Virus record (IMG/VR): IMGVR_UViG_3300035180_001555
Span: 1 to 49,087 of that record
Reading direction: 5' to 3' (one strand)
From: a virus
Length of the DNA stretch: 49,087 nt
The translations under genes and the position numbers were made by a program. The notes below the pieces were generated by a model, which searched no databases, was not told the DNA's origin, and saw only the letters and a list, made by a program, of their open reading frames with translations. This document shows, piece after piece, positions 35,376-44,015 of this stretch; the first letter of the stretch is position 1; each line of letters begins with the position of its first letter.

Positions 35376-35875
35376 TGGAATGGCTGCACAATCTGCCTCT
35401 TCAGGAGGTTCAGTTGTGCTGTATGAGAGATGTGGTGACTGGCGGCCTTGAAGCCTACCTTCGCCACATCTTTCGTTGGTATTCTCGCGAGTTTTCCACT
35501 CCTCTGCATCAAGTCGAGGCTCTTCCTCTTGAAGACGTACTGCGTCATTTTTTCGAAGACAAGTACGAGAATATGGAAGAGCACGACCGTGACGAAGAAA
35601 TTAAGCGTCTCTTAATTGACCCAGAAAAGCTTGCTAATATGCGTAGGGATGAAGACGCTCAGGACGCCGAAGCTTGGGAGTTCGGTAAGCTGGCGGAAGC
35701 TGAAGAGACTGCGAAAAAGGCAATTAAGGCAATTAAGCCGGAAACCGTTGAAACTACTAGTGTTTCTGAAGTATCTTCTCCGAGAAATGTTTCTTCTCCG
35801 GCAATTGAAAATCCCCTTCCAGAAGACGTAAACATTATTTTTGAGGAATTGGATGCCCTAGGCCCACCGGGGTAA
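35375..35875 (+). CDS. Tail assembly chaperone-like protein 2 (166 aa)
   Basis: ATG overlaps the upstream stop. Begins MEWLHNLPLQEVQLCCMRDV. Contains LRHIFRWYSREFSTPLHQVE and EALPLEDVLRHFFEDKYENM, then a charged helix and a Ser/Pro/Glu-rich tail. The gene immediately precedes the tape measure protein. In many phages this slot is filled by the second chaperone, made by frameshifting; here both are separate ORFs joined by start-stop overlap. Assignment is mainly by position. Confidence 0.65.
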   Translation: MEWLHNLPLQEVQLCCMRDVVTGGLEAYLRHIFRWYSREFSTPLHQVEALPLEDVLRHFFEDKYENMEEHDRDEEIKRLLIDPEKLANMRRDEDAQDAEAWEFGKLAEAEETAKKAIKAIKPETVETTSVSEVSSPRNVSSPAIENPLPEDVNIIFEELDALGPPG

Positions 35876-35878
35876 TCT
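35873..35878 (+). promoter_or_regulatory. TAATCT late box, 8 nt before ATG 35887
   Basis: Overlaps the stop of the chaperone-2 gene; 8 bases to ATG of the tape measure gene, with no Shine-Dalgarno. Confidence 0.55.
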
Positions 35879-35886
35879 AAAATACT

Positions 35887-38379
35887 ATGGCTTCAGGCAA
35901 AGAGTTAAAGTTCCAGTTTGTTCTTGACGAAAGCTCGTTCCGTAGAGTTACGTCCGCTCTTGACCAGATGCTGTCGAAAACACAGCAGCTAGCAAAGAGC
36001 TTGTCTGGAATTCAGCTTGGCGGTGCTGGTGGCATTCTAAGTGGTGGTACTGTAGGTCGCCCGGGTTCGACCCAAAGCACTCTAGGTGGTTCTGCCAATT
36101 CTGTCAACAGAGTTAGTACCACTTCAATCGGAAGCGCTATTTTAAAGGACGCCGACGCCTTCGCGAAACTTGCGGCCTCGTCAAAAACGGCCATGGGCGC
36201 AATGACCGAAGCTTTACGTCGTGGCGTCAAAGACCAAGAAAACGAACTTCAGAGGATTGACCGTATTATTGGTAAGATTAATAACAAGTACAATACGATG
36301 AACAATTCTCAGGCTGCGACTGCTCAAAACCGCCTACTCCGTCTTCAGGCAGCAAGAAACACAGCGCAGGGCAATTTAAATCAACTAAATAATTTAATGC
36401 CGGGTCAACCTCCTCCTTTGCCCGGCCAAGCTCCTGCTGCTCCTTGGCAAATGCCGTTTGCGGGTGCCGCTCATGCCTACGCGGGCATGATTCCTTTAAA
36501 TCAACTAAATAATTTAATGCCGGGTCAACCTCCTTTGCCCGGCCAAGCTCCTGCTGCTCCTTGGCAAATGCCGTTTGCGGGTGCCGCTCGTGCCTACGCG
36601 GGCATGATTCCTCCTCAAATTCGTGCAGCCATGACCAACCCCGACGCCGGATTAGCTGGAGTCGGCCTGTGGGGTCTAGGCGCAATCGCAAAGACTGTCT
36701 GGAATGCCCCTAGGGTACAAAGTCAGTTTAACGCTCAGCAGGCGGCATTACAAGGTGGGGACCTACTGTCGGCATATCACGGCGACTTTCGCAATCAGTA
36801 CGCAATGGCGACTATTCGTTCTGACCCGAATATGATGCGTGACTACAACGACCTTGGCTCTAACTGGAGACATGCGGTATATGGCGTTGGTGGCGTTCTA
36901 GGGGGCATTTGGAATCGAGACACGACGCAAATTGGAAACGCCATTAGTGGCAAGTACGGTTCCGACCGAGTTCTCCAAGACCGCCAAGAAATGATTGCCA
37001 ACCAGCGCAAGTCAGACCCTCTCTTGGAACAAGTCTTGGGAGACTTTAAGTCGGGCGCACGCGGAAACATGGCTCTTATGCGTTCGCTCGGTTGGGGCGG
37101 CGCAAAAGAAGATGGGTCTGGAATGTTAATGCGAGCCAAGCTAGAGGCCGCAATGGGCGGTCGCTACACAGCGGAAGAGTACGCTGGCGCCAAGCAGGGG
37201 GTCGAAGCCGTGAGCACTCGTCACGCTTCCAACTTCTTGGCTGGAAAGGCTCTTGACTTGCAGTCTGGCGGTATCGCTAATGCCGCTGGAATTATTGGGC
37301 AAATGGCTCGCTTCGGTACAGGCGTTGGCGCTAATTTTGCTAACGCTTTGGGTGTTGCCGGTGCTGCCACTGACCCTCTTGTCGCGAGCGCCATGGGCAG
37401 TTTCACGGGTGGGTACCTCAATAATCTCGGCACCGGAAATCTTAATGGTCTTGGCCTTATGGGTACTGTGGGGTTTGGTGTCGGTGGAGACCAGCAGAGA
37501 CTAATTGCGGAACAAAACATAAAGGGCATTGGGGCAATGGACTCCATCATGAATGGTTCGACTAGCGGATATCAACGCGGACGAAACATTATGGAGGCTT
37601 ACGCGGCAATGCCTGATGCAAATATTTACAGCGCTGATTATGCCAGCAAAATGGGATTCGGTCAACTGGCAGAAATTATGGGTGGTGGAGACGTTTCGGC
37701 CACTGCCAAGGCCATGGGCTTGACTCGTGAAGGAGCTATCGCTACAGGTAAGGGCAAGATGCAGTCTATTATTGAAGGCTACGTCAATGACCCAGCTTCA
37801 GCCGGTACCTCAATGGGCCGACTAGCTCAAGCTCTCCAGACTTCTGGAATGGATGCTAATAGCTGGTTTAAAAAGAATAAAAACAATCTTTCTCAATTCG
37901 GCTTTAAGAACGCGGAAGATGCGGCTGGCGCTCTGTCTGGCATGCTTTTGGGTAGCGGGGAGGTTGGCGACGAAGCCTCGGCTATGGGTGCTGCTCGCGA
38001 CATTTTTGGGCTCGGGAGTTCGGCGTCCACAAAAGGTAAGCAGGTTGGCGATGTGGCTTCCGGCAGCATGGAGGCCAAAGACCTTAAGGCCCAAGCGGAC
38101 CTATATCTAGATGTTGTAAAATCAAAGCTTATTCCGGCTTCAGCCCAGTGGAATGAAGAAATAACGAAAATGACCTTCGTCATTAAAAAGAACATGGAAC
38201 TCCTCGAAAACAAGGGAATGAGCCCAGAACTAGCCGACAGGTGGCGCCAAGCGCTGGCCGAGGGGGCTGGTAATGAAGCTGATTTTCACAAAAAACTACA
38301 AGAACTCGAAAAAAAGGACGACATCTCTCCAGAAAAAAAGGCGGCCATCAATCGACCCGTTCATTTTGGACCTAAGTAA
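35887..38379 (+). CDS. Tape measure protein (830 aa)
   Basis: Begins MASGKELKFQFVLDESSFRR. Helical and Ala/Gly/Met/Gln-rich along its whole length, typical of a tape measure: a coiled-coil part (NELQRIDRIIGKINNKYNTM), a Pro-rich repeat region (36375-36611), hydrophobic Gly/Ala segments (GVGANFANALGVAGAATDPL), and a charged C-terminus (KKLQELEKKDDISPEKKAAI). Using the general rule of about 0.15 nm per residue, this predicts a tail of roughly 125 nm. It lies between chaperone-like and hub genes. The tandem duplication near residues 163-241 would lengthen the tail slightly. It starts 8 bases after a TAATCT box. Confidence 0.85.
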   Translation: MASGKELKFQFVLDESSFRRVTSALDQMLSKTQQLAKSLSGIQLGGAGGILSGGTVGRPGSTQSTLGGSANSVNRVSTTSIGSAILKDADAFAKLAASSKTAMGAMTEALRRGVKDQENELQRIDRIIGKINNKYNTMNNSQAATAQNRLLRLQAARNTAQGNLNQLNNLMPGQPPPLPGQAPAAPWQMPFAGAAHAYAGMIPLNQLNNLMPGQPPLPGQAPAAPWQMPFAGAARAYAGMIPPQIRAAMTNPDAGLAGVGLWGLGAIAKTVWNAPRVQSQFNAQQAALQGGDLLSAYHGDFRNQYAMATIRSDPNMMRDYNDLGSNWRHAVYGVGGVLGGIWNRDTTQIGNAISGKYGSDRVLQDRQEMIANQRKSDPLLEQVLGDFKSGARGNMALMRSLGWGGAKEDGSGMLMRAKLEAAMGGRYTAEEYAGAKQGVEAVSTRHASNFLAGKALDLQSGGIANAAGIIGQMARFGTGVGANFANALGVAGAATDPLVASAMGSFTGGYLNNLGTGNLNGLGLMGTVGFGVGGDQQRLIAEQNIKGIGAMDSIMNGSTSGYQRGRNIMEAYAAMPDANIYSADYASKMGFGQLAEIMGGGDVSATAKAMGLTREGAIATGKGKMQSIIEGYVNDPASAGTSMGRLAQALQTSGMDANSWFKKNKNNLSQFGFKNAEDAAGALSGMLLGSGEVGDEASAMGAARDIFGLGSSASTKGKQVGDVASGSMEAKDLKAQADLYLDVVKSKLIPASAQWNEEITKMTFVIKKNMELLENKGMSPELADRWRQALAEGAGNEADFHKKLQELEKKDDISPEKKAAINRPVHFGPK
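36375..36611 (+). repeat. Tandem duplication of about 40 codons in the tape measure gene
   Basis: Unit 1 (36375-36494, 120 bp) and unit 2 (36495-36611, 117 bp) are nearly identical: unit 2 lacks one CCT codon and has CGT where unit 1 has CAT. It encodes LNQLNNLMPGQP followed by a Pro/Ala/Met stretch. The near-identity at DNA level, including third positions, indicates a very recent duplication. Confidence 0.92.
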
Positions 38380-40373
38380 TGGCTTCTTACGACCTAATTA
38401 AAGACTTTGATGCCACAGATGCGGTTACAACACAGCCGCACTGGGTACTTTATTTCTCTAGGTGGGCTCAGCCTCTCACTTCGAGTCGTAGCCGCTTGGC
38501 TAATCTCAAGGAATTCGTCGGAACCGATTCTGTAGTCGACTTTTCAAGTGACCCATCTGTAACCAATAAGTCTCGAAGGCCCCTCATTCTCACTAGCAAC
38601 GGGTCATGTACTAGTCTGAATGTTTCTTCAAGCAAATCCTCTCACGTAAACGGTTTGCAGGCGACGTTACGTGGTGACAGAGAGTTTTTGGCAGAAATCT
38701 TGCCGGGTGACTGGGTAATGGCGTGGATGGTTAATACTCACCAAGACTATCTCGACCTCATGAAAAATTTGCGTGCTGGCACGGCTGCAAATGGTTGGAA
38801 GTCTGGTTTAAAATTTATGGGCCAAGTGGAAAATATCCGCAAGGTACTGGTTCATTCAGAGGCCGGGATGCGCAGTATCCAGTACAATTTAAGCGCCAAC
38901 GGCTTCACTCAGCTTGACATCGCCCTGTATTTTGAACAAGCATTTGCTCGTAGCAATGAATCTGAAGCTTCCTATCTAGCACGAATTGGAGTAAGTCTCA
39001 AGAGTCTGTACGAGAGCACTGTTGCTGATACCCAAAATGGCAAAGGTGGCATTTCTGGCCAAAAGTTCATTTCAGAAATTATCCGAATCTTACTTGGGTC
39101 GGGTATTCCTCCACAGTCAGACAAGCTCAATATTAATCCCGGTGCTGCTACGGATGAAGCCCCCTATTCGTTTATTGTTCCTACGCAAGTCGGCAACCTT
39201 TTGGGCATTTTGTCACCCAGCAAAGACTTAATGTCGTATGGTGACGTTCTAGAAACCATGCTTGGCAAGCAAACGTACAGCTCCTTTAACGATAACTCGG
39301 AGTTGGTATTTGCGCCATACGGTGTCGGTTCAGGCTCAAGAATGACAACTAACAACCCCCTAGAGGGCCTGTTTGTCGTACAAAGCTTTGCGTTAAACAA
39401 TAAACCGATTTGGTCTTTAATTCAGGATTATTTGAATGGTACTATAAACGAAGCTTACACTGCAATGCGCTGGTCGCCAAACGGAGGTATCATGCCCACA
39501 TTAATCGCGCGCCAGCTTCCCTTCAGTACGCCCATTCTTAAGGAAAAGCTAGGCTCACAAGTCACTTCGTTTCACGAGTTGCCTAGATGGGTACTTTCAA
39601 CCCCACTTATTCGTGGTCTAGACGTAGGTAGGTCGAACGGACCTAGACTGAACTATATTCACGTTTCTGCTCATCCAACTATGCAGCAGGGCCACACAGA
39701 TATTCAGTCGCAAATGCTAAGGTCTCCACCCGTGGCCGACAACCTAGACATTAAGCGTCATGGCCAGCGTAGCCACATGACTTCAGTTGCGTGTTCGCCT
39801 CACGACGCTGTTTATGGTCTCGCGAAATGGAACATGATTATTTCTGACATTCTACTTGGCCAGCACCTTTTGCTCAATGGAACATGCTCTACTGTAGGAA
39901 TCGCTGCACCAATCGTACCCGGCGACAACCTTGAATACGACGGGGTTGTATACCATATCGAAAGCGTAAGTCATTCATGCAGTGTAAGTCCAAACGGAGT
40001 AAGGCACTTTATTACCCAGCTTTCGCTGACACACGGCTGCAATGCTAACGTCGATGTTCAGACCCAGAAAATTACAGTAAATAAGCGATCAAAGGTAAAT
40101 AGCACTCTCTTGAGTCTTTACACCAAGTGGTACTCGACTAAAGCGAGCGAAGCGAAAGCGGCTGAAGCGCGCGCCCAACAAATCGGATACAAAACTAAAG
40201 ACGACCTTGCGTCTGATCTTAATGCTCAAGCTTCAGACACAGAACAAATTGAAGTCACTTATCAGGACGGAAGTGTAAAAAACCCTGACCTCGCGCTTTA
40301 CACGGGTCTACTCTCTGAGGACCATCCAGTTACGACACCCGTAGTGACAGTGGAGAACGACGACAATGAGTAA
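38379..40373 (+). CDS. Baseplate hub-like protein (664 aa)
   Basis: ATG overlaps the tape measure stop. Begins MASYDLIKDFDATDAVTTQP, and contains SLNVSSSKSSHVNGLQATLR, AEILPGDWVMAWMVN, QVENIRKVLVHSEAGMRSIQ and, near the end, PGDNLEYDGVVYHIESVSHS, the pattern of gp27/gpD-type hub proteins where a beta-barrel pair binds the tube and the C-terminal part closes the ring. The C-terminal about 100 residues are charged and helical. Located directly after the tape measure and before the spike, as in other myoviruses. Confidence 0.7.
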   Translation: MASYDLIKDFDATDAVTTQPHWVLYFSRWAQPLTSSRSRLANLKEFVGTDSVVDFSSDPSVTNKSRRPLILTSNGSCTSLNVSSSKSSHVNGLQATLRGDREFLAEILPGDWVMAWMVNTHQDYLDLMKNLRAGTAANGWKSGLKFMGQVENIRKVLVHSEAGMRSIQYNLSANGFTQLDIALYFEQAFARSNESEASYLARIGVSLKSLYESTVADTQNGKGGISGQKFISEIIRILLGSGIPPQSDKLNINPGAATDEAPYSFIVPTQVGNLLGILSPSKDLMSYGDVLETMLGKQTYSSFNDNSELVFAPYGVGSGSRMTTNNPLEGLFVVQSFALNNKPIWSLIQDYLNGTINEAYTAMRWSPNGGIMPTLIARQLPFSTPILKEKLGSQVTSFHELPRWVLSTPLIRGLDVGRSNGPRLNYIHVSAHPTMQQGHTDIQSQMLRSPPVADNLDIKRHGQRSHMTSVACSPHDAVYGLAKWNMIISDILLGQHLLLNGTCSTVGIAAPIVPGDNLEYDGVVYHIESVSHSCSVSPNGVRHFITQLSLTHGCNANVDVQTQKITVNKRSKVNSTLLSLYTKWYSTKASEAKAAEARAQQIGYKTKDDLASDLNAQASDTEQIEVTYQDGSVKNPDLALYTGLLSEDHPVTTPVVTVENDDNE

Positions 40374-41391
40374 GTATTTCGACAATACTGTTAGAGCTTC
40401 TTACCTTGGGTGGCGTGGTGCTGCTCAATCTGGCGATTCTACGTTTTCTACTCTCCAGCTTTTGCAGGGCGAAGTCAAGTCCACAATTGCTCCTAACTCC
40501 CCAAAGTCACGTTCGACCAAATTTTGGGAATACGAAGTGGCGGTAGCTTACCGTGAAGGCCACGGTCCAGTCAACACAATTACGTACAGTCACTGTTTGG
40601 CGGCAAGTTTATTCGGAGGCGCAGGAGACTGTCTAAGGGTGAGATTCAGGGCTGACCCACAAACACCTGACGACCGACCGTACGGAAACGGTGCACAAGT
40701 ATTAATTTTGTGTGTTAATGGCGCAGAAACTGAAGCTATTATTGTTGGGGGTTTGCCTGTAGCTGCGGACCCCGCCGAACCGCTTTACATGGAGTTTAAT
40801 GGAGTTAGACTTACTGTCAATGATGACGGTGAATTAAAGTTGTTGGTACGCGGTAAGACAAACGTAGATGGAACTCTTGCAGATGACAACCAGCCTTCTG
40901 GTAGTTTTTTTAGTATTGATAAAAATGGTAATCTCGTTCTTGGGTCACCTAACTCTTCGCAGACGGTCACTATCGACAACGCCAACGGGCAAGTTACGGT
41001 AAGTGCGAAGAACCTAGAACTCGACGCGAGCGGGAACGCGGACATTAAGGTAACTGACACTGCTGGTCTTAAGGCCAAAACAGTCAATGTAACGGCCAAC
41101 ACGACAAATATTAACAGTCAAGTAAATGTAGGCCTTGCTACAGACTCAATGCTAAAGGGCGACACCTATCGTTTGGCCCAGTCAACCCTCAATCAAAGCT
41201 TAATCGCGGCTCTACAAGTGGTAATGGGTTCGCTTGTGGCGACTGCGGCTGCCCTCGCCGCCGCTGGAATTACCGCCCCAGCCGCCTCGGCCCTCACCCC
41301 TTCAATTGCAGCCATAGGTCAGGCTATTGGGGCCCTTACGACCTTTGAGGCTGGTGCCCCAACCTTCCTGAGTCGTCATAAAATAGACTAA
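40366..41391 (+). CDS. Baseplate spike (gp5/gpV-like) protein (341 aa)
   Basis: ATG overlaps the hub gene by 8 bases. Begins MSKYFDNTVRASYLGWRGAA; the first about 150 residues contain an OB-fold-like barrel (LRVRFRADPQTPDDRPYGNG, VLILCVNGAETEAIIVGGLP). The middle shows repeated short strands (NLVLGSPNSSQTVTIDNANG, DIKVTDTAGLKAKTVNVTAN), as in the triple beta-helix spike of gpV/VgrG. A hydrophobic Ala-rich C-terminal helix follows (IAALQVVMGSLVATAAALAA). This is typical of the needle protein that pierces the outer layers of the host. Confidence 0.7.
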   Translation: MSKYFDNTVRASYLGWRGAAQSGDSTFSTLQLLQGEVKSTIAPNSPKSRSTKFWEYEVAVAYREGHGPVNTITYSHCLAASLFGGAGDCLRVRFRADPQTPDDRPYGNGAQVLILCVNGAETEAIIVGGLPVAADPAEPLYMEFNGVRLTVNDDGELKLLVRGKTNVDGTLADDNQPSGSFFSIDKNGNLVLGSPNSSQTVTIDNANGQVTVSAKNLELDASGNADIKVTDTAGLKAKTVNVTANTTNINSQVNVGLATDSMLKGDTYRLAQSTLNQSLIAALQVVMGSLVATAAALAAAGITAPAASALTPSIAAIGQAIGALTTFEAGAPTFLSRHKID

Positions 41392-41397
41392 AACCCG

Positions 41398-41403
41398 TAA
41401 TCT
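41398..41403 (+). promoter_or_regulatory. TAATCT late box before the LysM-gp25 fusion gene
   Basis: GTAATCT after the stop of the spike gene (not overlapping it), 11 bases before ATG 41415. No clear Shine-Dalgarno. Confidence 0.55.
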
Positions 41404-41414
41404 GAAACAATAAT

Positions 41415-43958
41415 ATGACTCCAGTACAAGGCAGAATCTTTGGCACGGCTGTACAGGCTGCCACTGAAAACAAGGACAAGTTCGGGCCCTCCGACTTCTC
41501 GGAAGGTTTCGAGACGAGGACAACCGACTGGAAAGACCCATACTGGGAGTATAGCTCCCTCAGTAGTATTTTGCCTAACTGGAATAAACTATTTCCTTAC
41601 CAGCTTCTCTTGCTTAAGAGCGACCAAACTGGAAAGTATTCGTCCGATTCGATTCTGGCCAGATTTACTCTTCCTATTCCACCCGAGTCAATGACGGTGT
41701 CGATGCCGTTTGCCATTAATATGGCAGTCACTGGCGGCTCTATTCTAGAAGAGCACAATGGCGTTCCGATGAGGACGATTAGTTTGTCTGGCTCTACGGG
41801 GGTTCTACCCCTTCGAGGCAGTGTCGCAACTCCAAATTCTTTTGATAGTTCAGCGGCTTCCATTTTGGCCGGTACGGTTTCGGCGGGGCGTCAAATTTCT
41901 AACGCTGCCGCCACAGCCTTCAACCTGCTCGGACAGCTAAGCGCACCCGTCAACGTCAATTCCAAGACAGAAATGGCAGAGTCAAAGGGTGCCTATACTC
42001 TCTTGGAATCAACTGGCTTTGCTCAAATTCAACTTCTCCAGCGCTTTCTTGAAGCCTACGCCCAGCGTAAAAAGGTAGGCGAGCCCAACCTACGCTTAGC
42101 TTTTGCCTCTTGGAAAGACGGTGAGGTTTACTTGGTGACTCCGGTTTCTTTTGACCGTAGTCGCTCGGCCAATTCACCACTAGAATACCGCTACAGCTTG
42201 TCTCTAAAAGCTTGGCGTCGTATTGTGATTCAGGATGGCTCACCCGGGGCCTTTGTCGATAATCCGGTAATTCAGTCTCGCGACCCAAACCGCCTTGCAA
42301 TAATTAATAATACAATCGAGCAGAGCCAACGTGCCCTAGAAGCCGTAAGAGGAACTCTTGAGGGCATGAGGGCGGATATTCAAAATGTAGTTTATACACC
42401 TGTACGCGAACTGGCAGTTTTCGTCAAGGATGCTCTTGGTATCGCTTGGACTGCCGCTGACCTTCCTGCAAGTATTATTCGCGACCTCGAAGAGCCTATC
42501 TTAGAAGCTGCTGGTACAGCCGCTGGGGTTCGTCAACTATCTGGACTGCCTTCTCAGTTTGGCCAGACAACGTCAAGTGCTGTTGCGCAACTTAATAGTG
42601 ACTTTGCGTCATGGTCTGTAATGTCAAGTAAGGACCAAACCGTTTCCGGCAACACTAATAATCCGCGTCCACGCGGCAGTCCTGCCAATAACGCCCTCAA
42701 GAACCCGGGGCCGTATTACGATTTCTTTTCGACAATCAAGCTTGGGGCTCTAAATCTAAGGTCTAGCACAAGGTCTAAGATTGAGGCCGAAAGGCAACGA
42801 GTCCGAGCATTCCAGAGGGCTGATTTTGAGGAACGTCGTGCAGCAATTATTTCTACGCTCGCTGACATTTGCGATATTGTGGGTGCTGGTGACTCAACTT
42901 ATAATAGCACGTACGGAAGGGCTGTGTCCACAACCACTCGAATTCCTACGGACGATGAGTGGTCAGCTATTTTTAATCTATCGGAAATTGCCCAGCAGTT
43001 CGACTATATGGCTTGCTCGTACAACGTGGATTACAACCAAACGACAAGTATGGATTACATGGCTGGTTTGGCGGCCGGGTCTGGCATTGCGTTTACCGTT
43101 CCACGCAGCAAGTTCGCTGTACCAATGCCGTACGGAGTCACTCTTGAGCAACTTAGCACGAGGTACCTTGGCACTCCAGACCGCTGGCTAGAAATCGCCT
43201 CACTTAATGGTCTTGAGTCTCCTTACGTCGATGAAGTAGGATTTAAATTGCCATTCCTAGTTAATGGCATTGGTAGAACCGTACTGGTAAGCAATTCTTC
43301 TAACCTTTTCATCGGGCAAAGGGTGTGGCTCGTGAGTGCCGGCCAGTCTCGTGAGCAGCGCAGAATCGTAGATTTGTCGGTGGGAACTACTCAGACAATC
43401 GTCACTTTAGATGGCGATGAAGACTTGAGTAAATTCGCTGTAGTTTCGGGTGCTTACATCCAAGCGTTTCTTCCAAACACAGTCAACTCGCTTCAACAAA
43501 TTTACATTCCAAGCGATACCGACCCTGCCGAAGAAGACTGGAAAACAAAATCTATTCCCGGTCTAGATGAATTCGACCCAATCATTAAGGTTGGTGGTGT
43601 TTCGCTTCTTCTGAACGACTACAATGATATTGTAATTGCTCCAGACGGGTCAACTCGTCTCGCAACGGGCATGACCAACATTACACAAAAAATCCGCTTA
43701 GCTCTTGCTACACGAAAGGGTACTCTCGCTAGACACCCCGACTACGGCATTGGGTTAAAGCCCGGTGTGAGTTCAGCTGACATTTCTGCTCAGGATATAT
43801 TAGCTAGATTCCAAGACTTTTTCAAGGGGGACCCTTCCTTTACCGGAATTAGTAACGTGTCAATCGCGAAGAACGCAAATAGTGTAGTGGCCCGAATGAC
43901 GGTAGGTATTTCAGGGGTGAGCCAGTATGTACCAATTCAAGTCGGCATTGTGATTTAA
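41415..43958 (+). CDS. Fused baseplate protein: LysM-type region plus C-terminal gp25-like domain (847 aa)
   Basis: Residues 1-about 300 look like a baseplate-hub-associated part (LARFTLPIPPESMTVSMPFA, WKDGEVYLVTPVSFDRSRSA, PLEYRYSLSLKAWRRIV). Helical linkers follow to about 500. LysM-like sequence GVTLEQLSTRYLGTPDRWLE is at about residue 575. From about 738 to the end, IVIAPDGSTRLATGMTNITQ, RKGTLARHPDYGIGLKP and ARFQDFFKGDPSFTGISNVS match the gp25/W wedge domain. T4 makes gp53 and gp25 as separate proteins, so this is a fusion of hub- and wedge-type parts. Located between spike and baseplate-J genes. Confidence 0.75.
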   Translation: MTPVQGRIFGTAVQAATENKDKFGPSDFSEGFETRTTDWKDPYWEYSSLSSILPNWNKLFPYQLLLLKSDQTGKYSSDSILARFTLPIPPESMTVSMPFAINMAVTGGSILEEHNGVPMRTISLSGSTGVLPLRGSVATPNSFDSSAASILAGTVSAGRQISNAAATAFNLLGQLSAPVNVNSKTEMAESKGAYTLLESTGFAQIQLLQRFLEAYAQRKKVGEPNLRLAFASWKDGEVYLVTPVSFDRSRSANSPLEYRYSLSLKAWRRIVIQDGSPGAFVDNPVIQSRDPNRLAIINNTIEQSQRALEAVRGTLEGMRADIQNVVYTPVRELAVFVKDALGIAWTAADLPASIIRDLEEPILEAAGTAAGVRQLSGLPSQFGQTTSSAVAQLNSDFASWSVMSSKDQTVSGNTNNPRPRGSPANNALKNPGPYYDFFSTIKLGALNLRSSTRSKIEAERQRVRAFQRADFEERRAAIISTLADICDIVGAGDSTYNSTYGRAVSTTTRIPTDDEWSAIFNLSEIAQQFDYMACSYNVDYNQTTSMDYMAGLAAGSGIAFTVPRSKFAVPMPYGVTLEQLSTRYLGTPDRWLEIASLNGLESPYVDEVGFKLPFLVNGIGRTVLVSNSSNLFIGQRVWLVSAGQSREQRRIVDLSVGTTQTIVTLDGDEDLSKFAVVSGAYIQAFLPNTVNSLQQIYIPSDTDPAEEDWKTKSIPGLDEFDPIIKVGGVSLLLNDYNDIVIAPDGSTRLATGMTNITQKIRLALATRKGTLARHPDYGIGLKPGVSSADISAQDILARFQDFFKGDPSFTGISNVSIAKNANSVVARMTVGISGVSQYVPIQVGIVI

Positions 43959-43963
43959 TGCGG

Positions 43964-43969
43964 TAATCT
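43964..43969 (+). promoter_or_regulatory. TAATCT late box before the baseplate-J giant
   Basis: GTAATCT after the stop of the previous gene, followed by a 46-base leader that can form a long hairpin before ATG 44016. Confidence 0.6.
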
Positions 43970-43973
43970 GGGT

Positions 43974-44014
43974 GGTATCCATAGCAGGACTTCTCCCTGT
44001 TTGGGACGGATACC
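43974..44014 (+). promoter_or_regulatory. Predicted leader hairpin directly upstream of ATG 44016
   Basis: GGTATCC (43974-43980) pairs exactly with GGATACC (44008-44014), and an inner CAGG/CCTG pair lies within the 27-base loop. The purine-rich stretch GGGACGGA that could act as ribosome-binding site is partly in the right arm, one base before the ATG. It could hide the start region. Confidence 0.55.
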
Positions 44015-44015
44015 C

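Noticed and set aside
36278-36691. 137-codon minus-strand ORF inside the tape measure gene
   Set aside because: A shadow of the repeated proline-rich region; repetitive on both strands.
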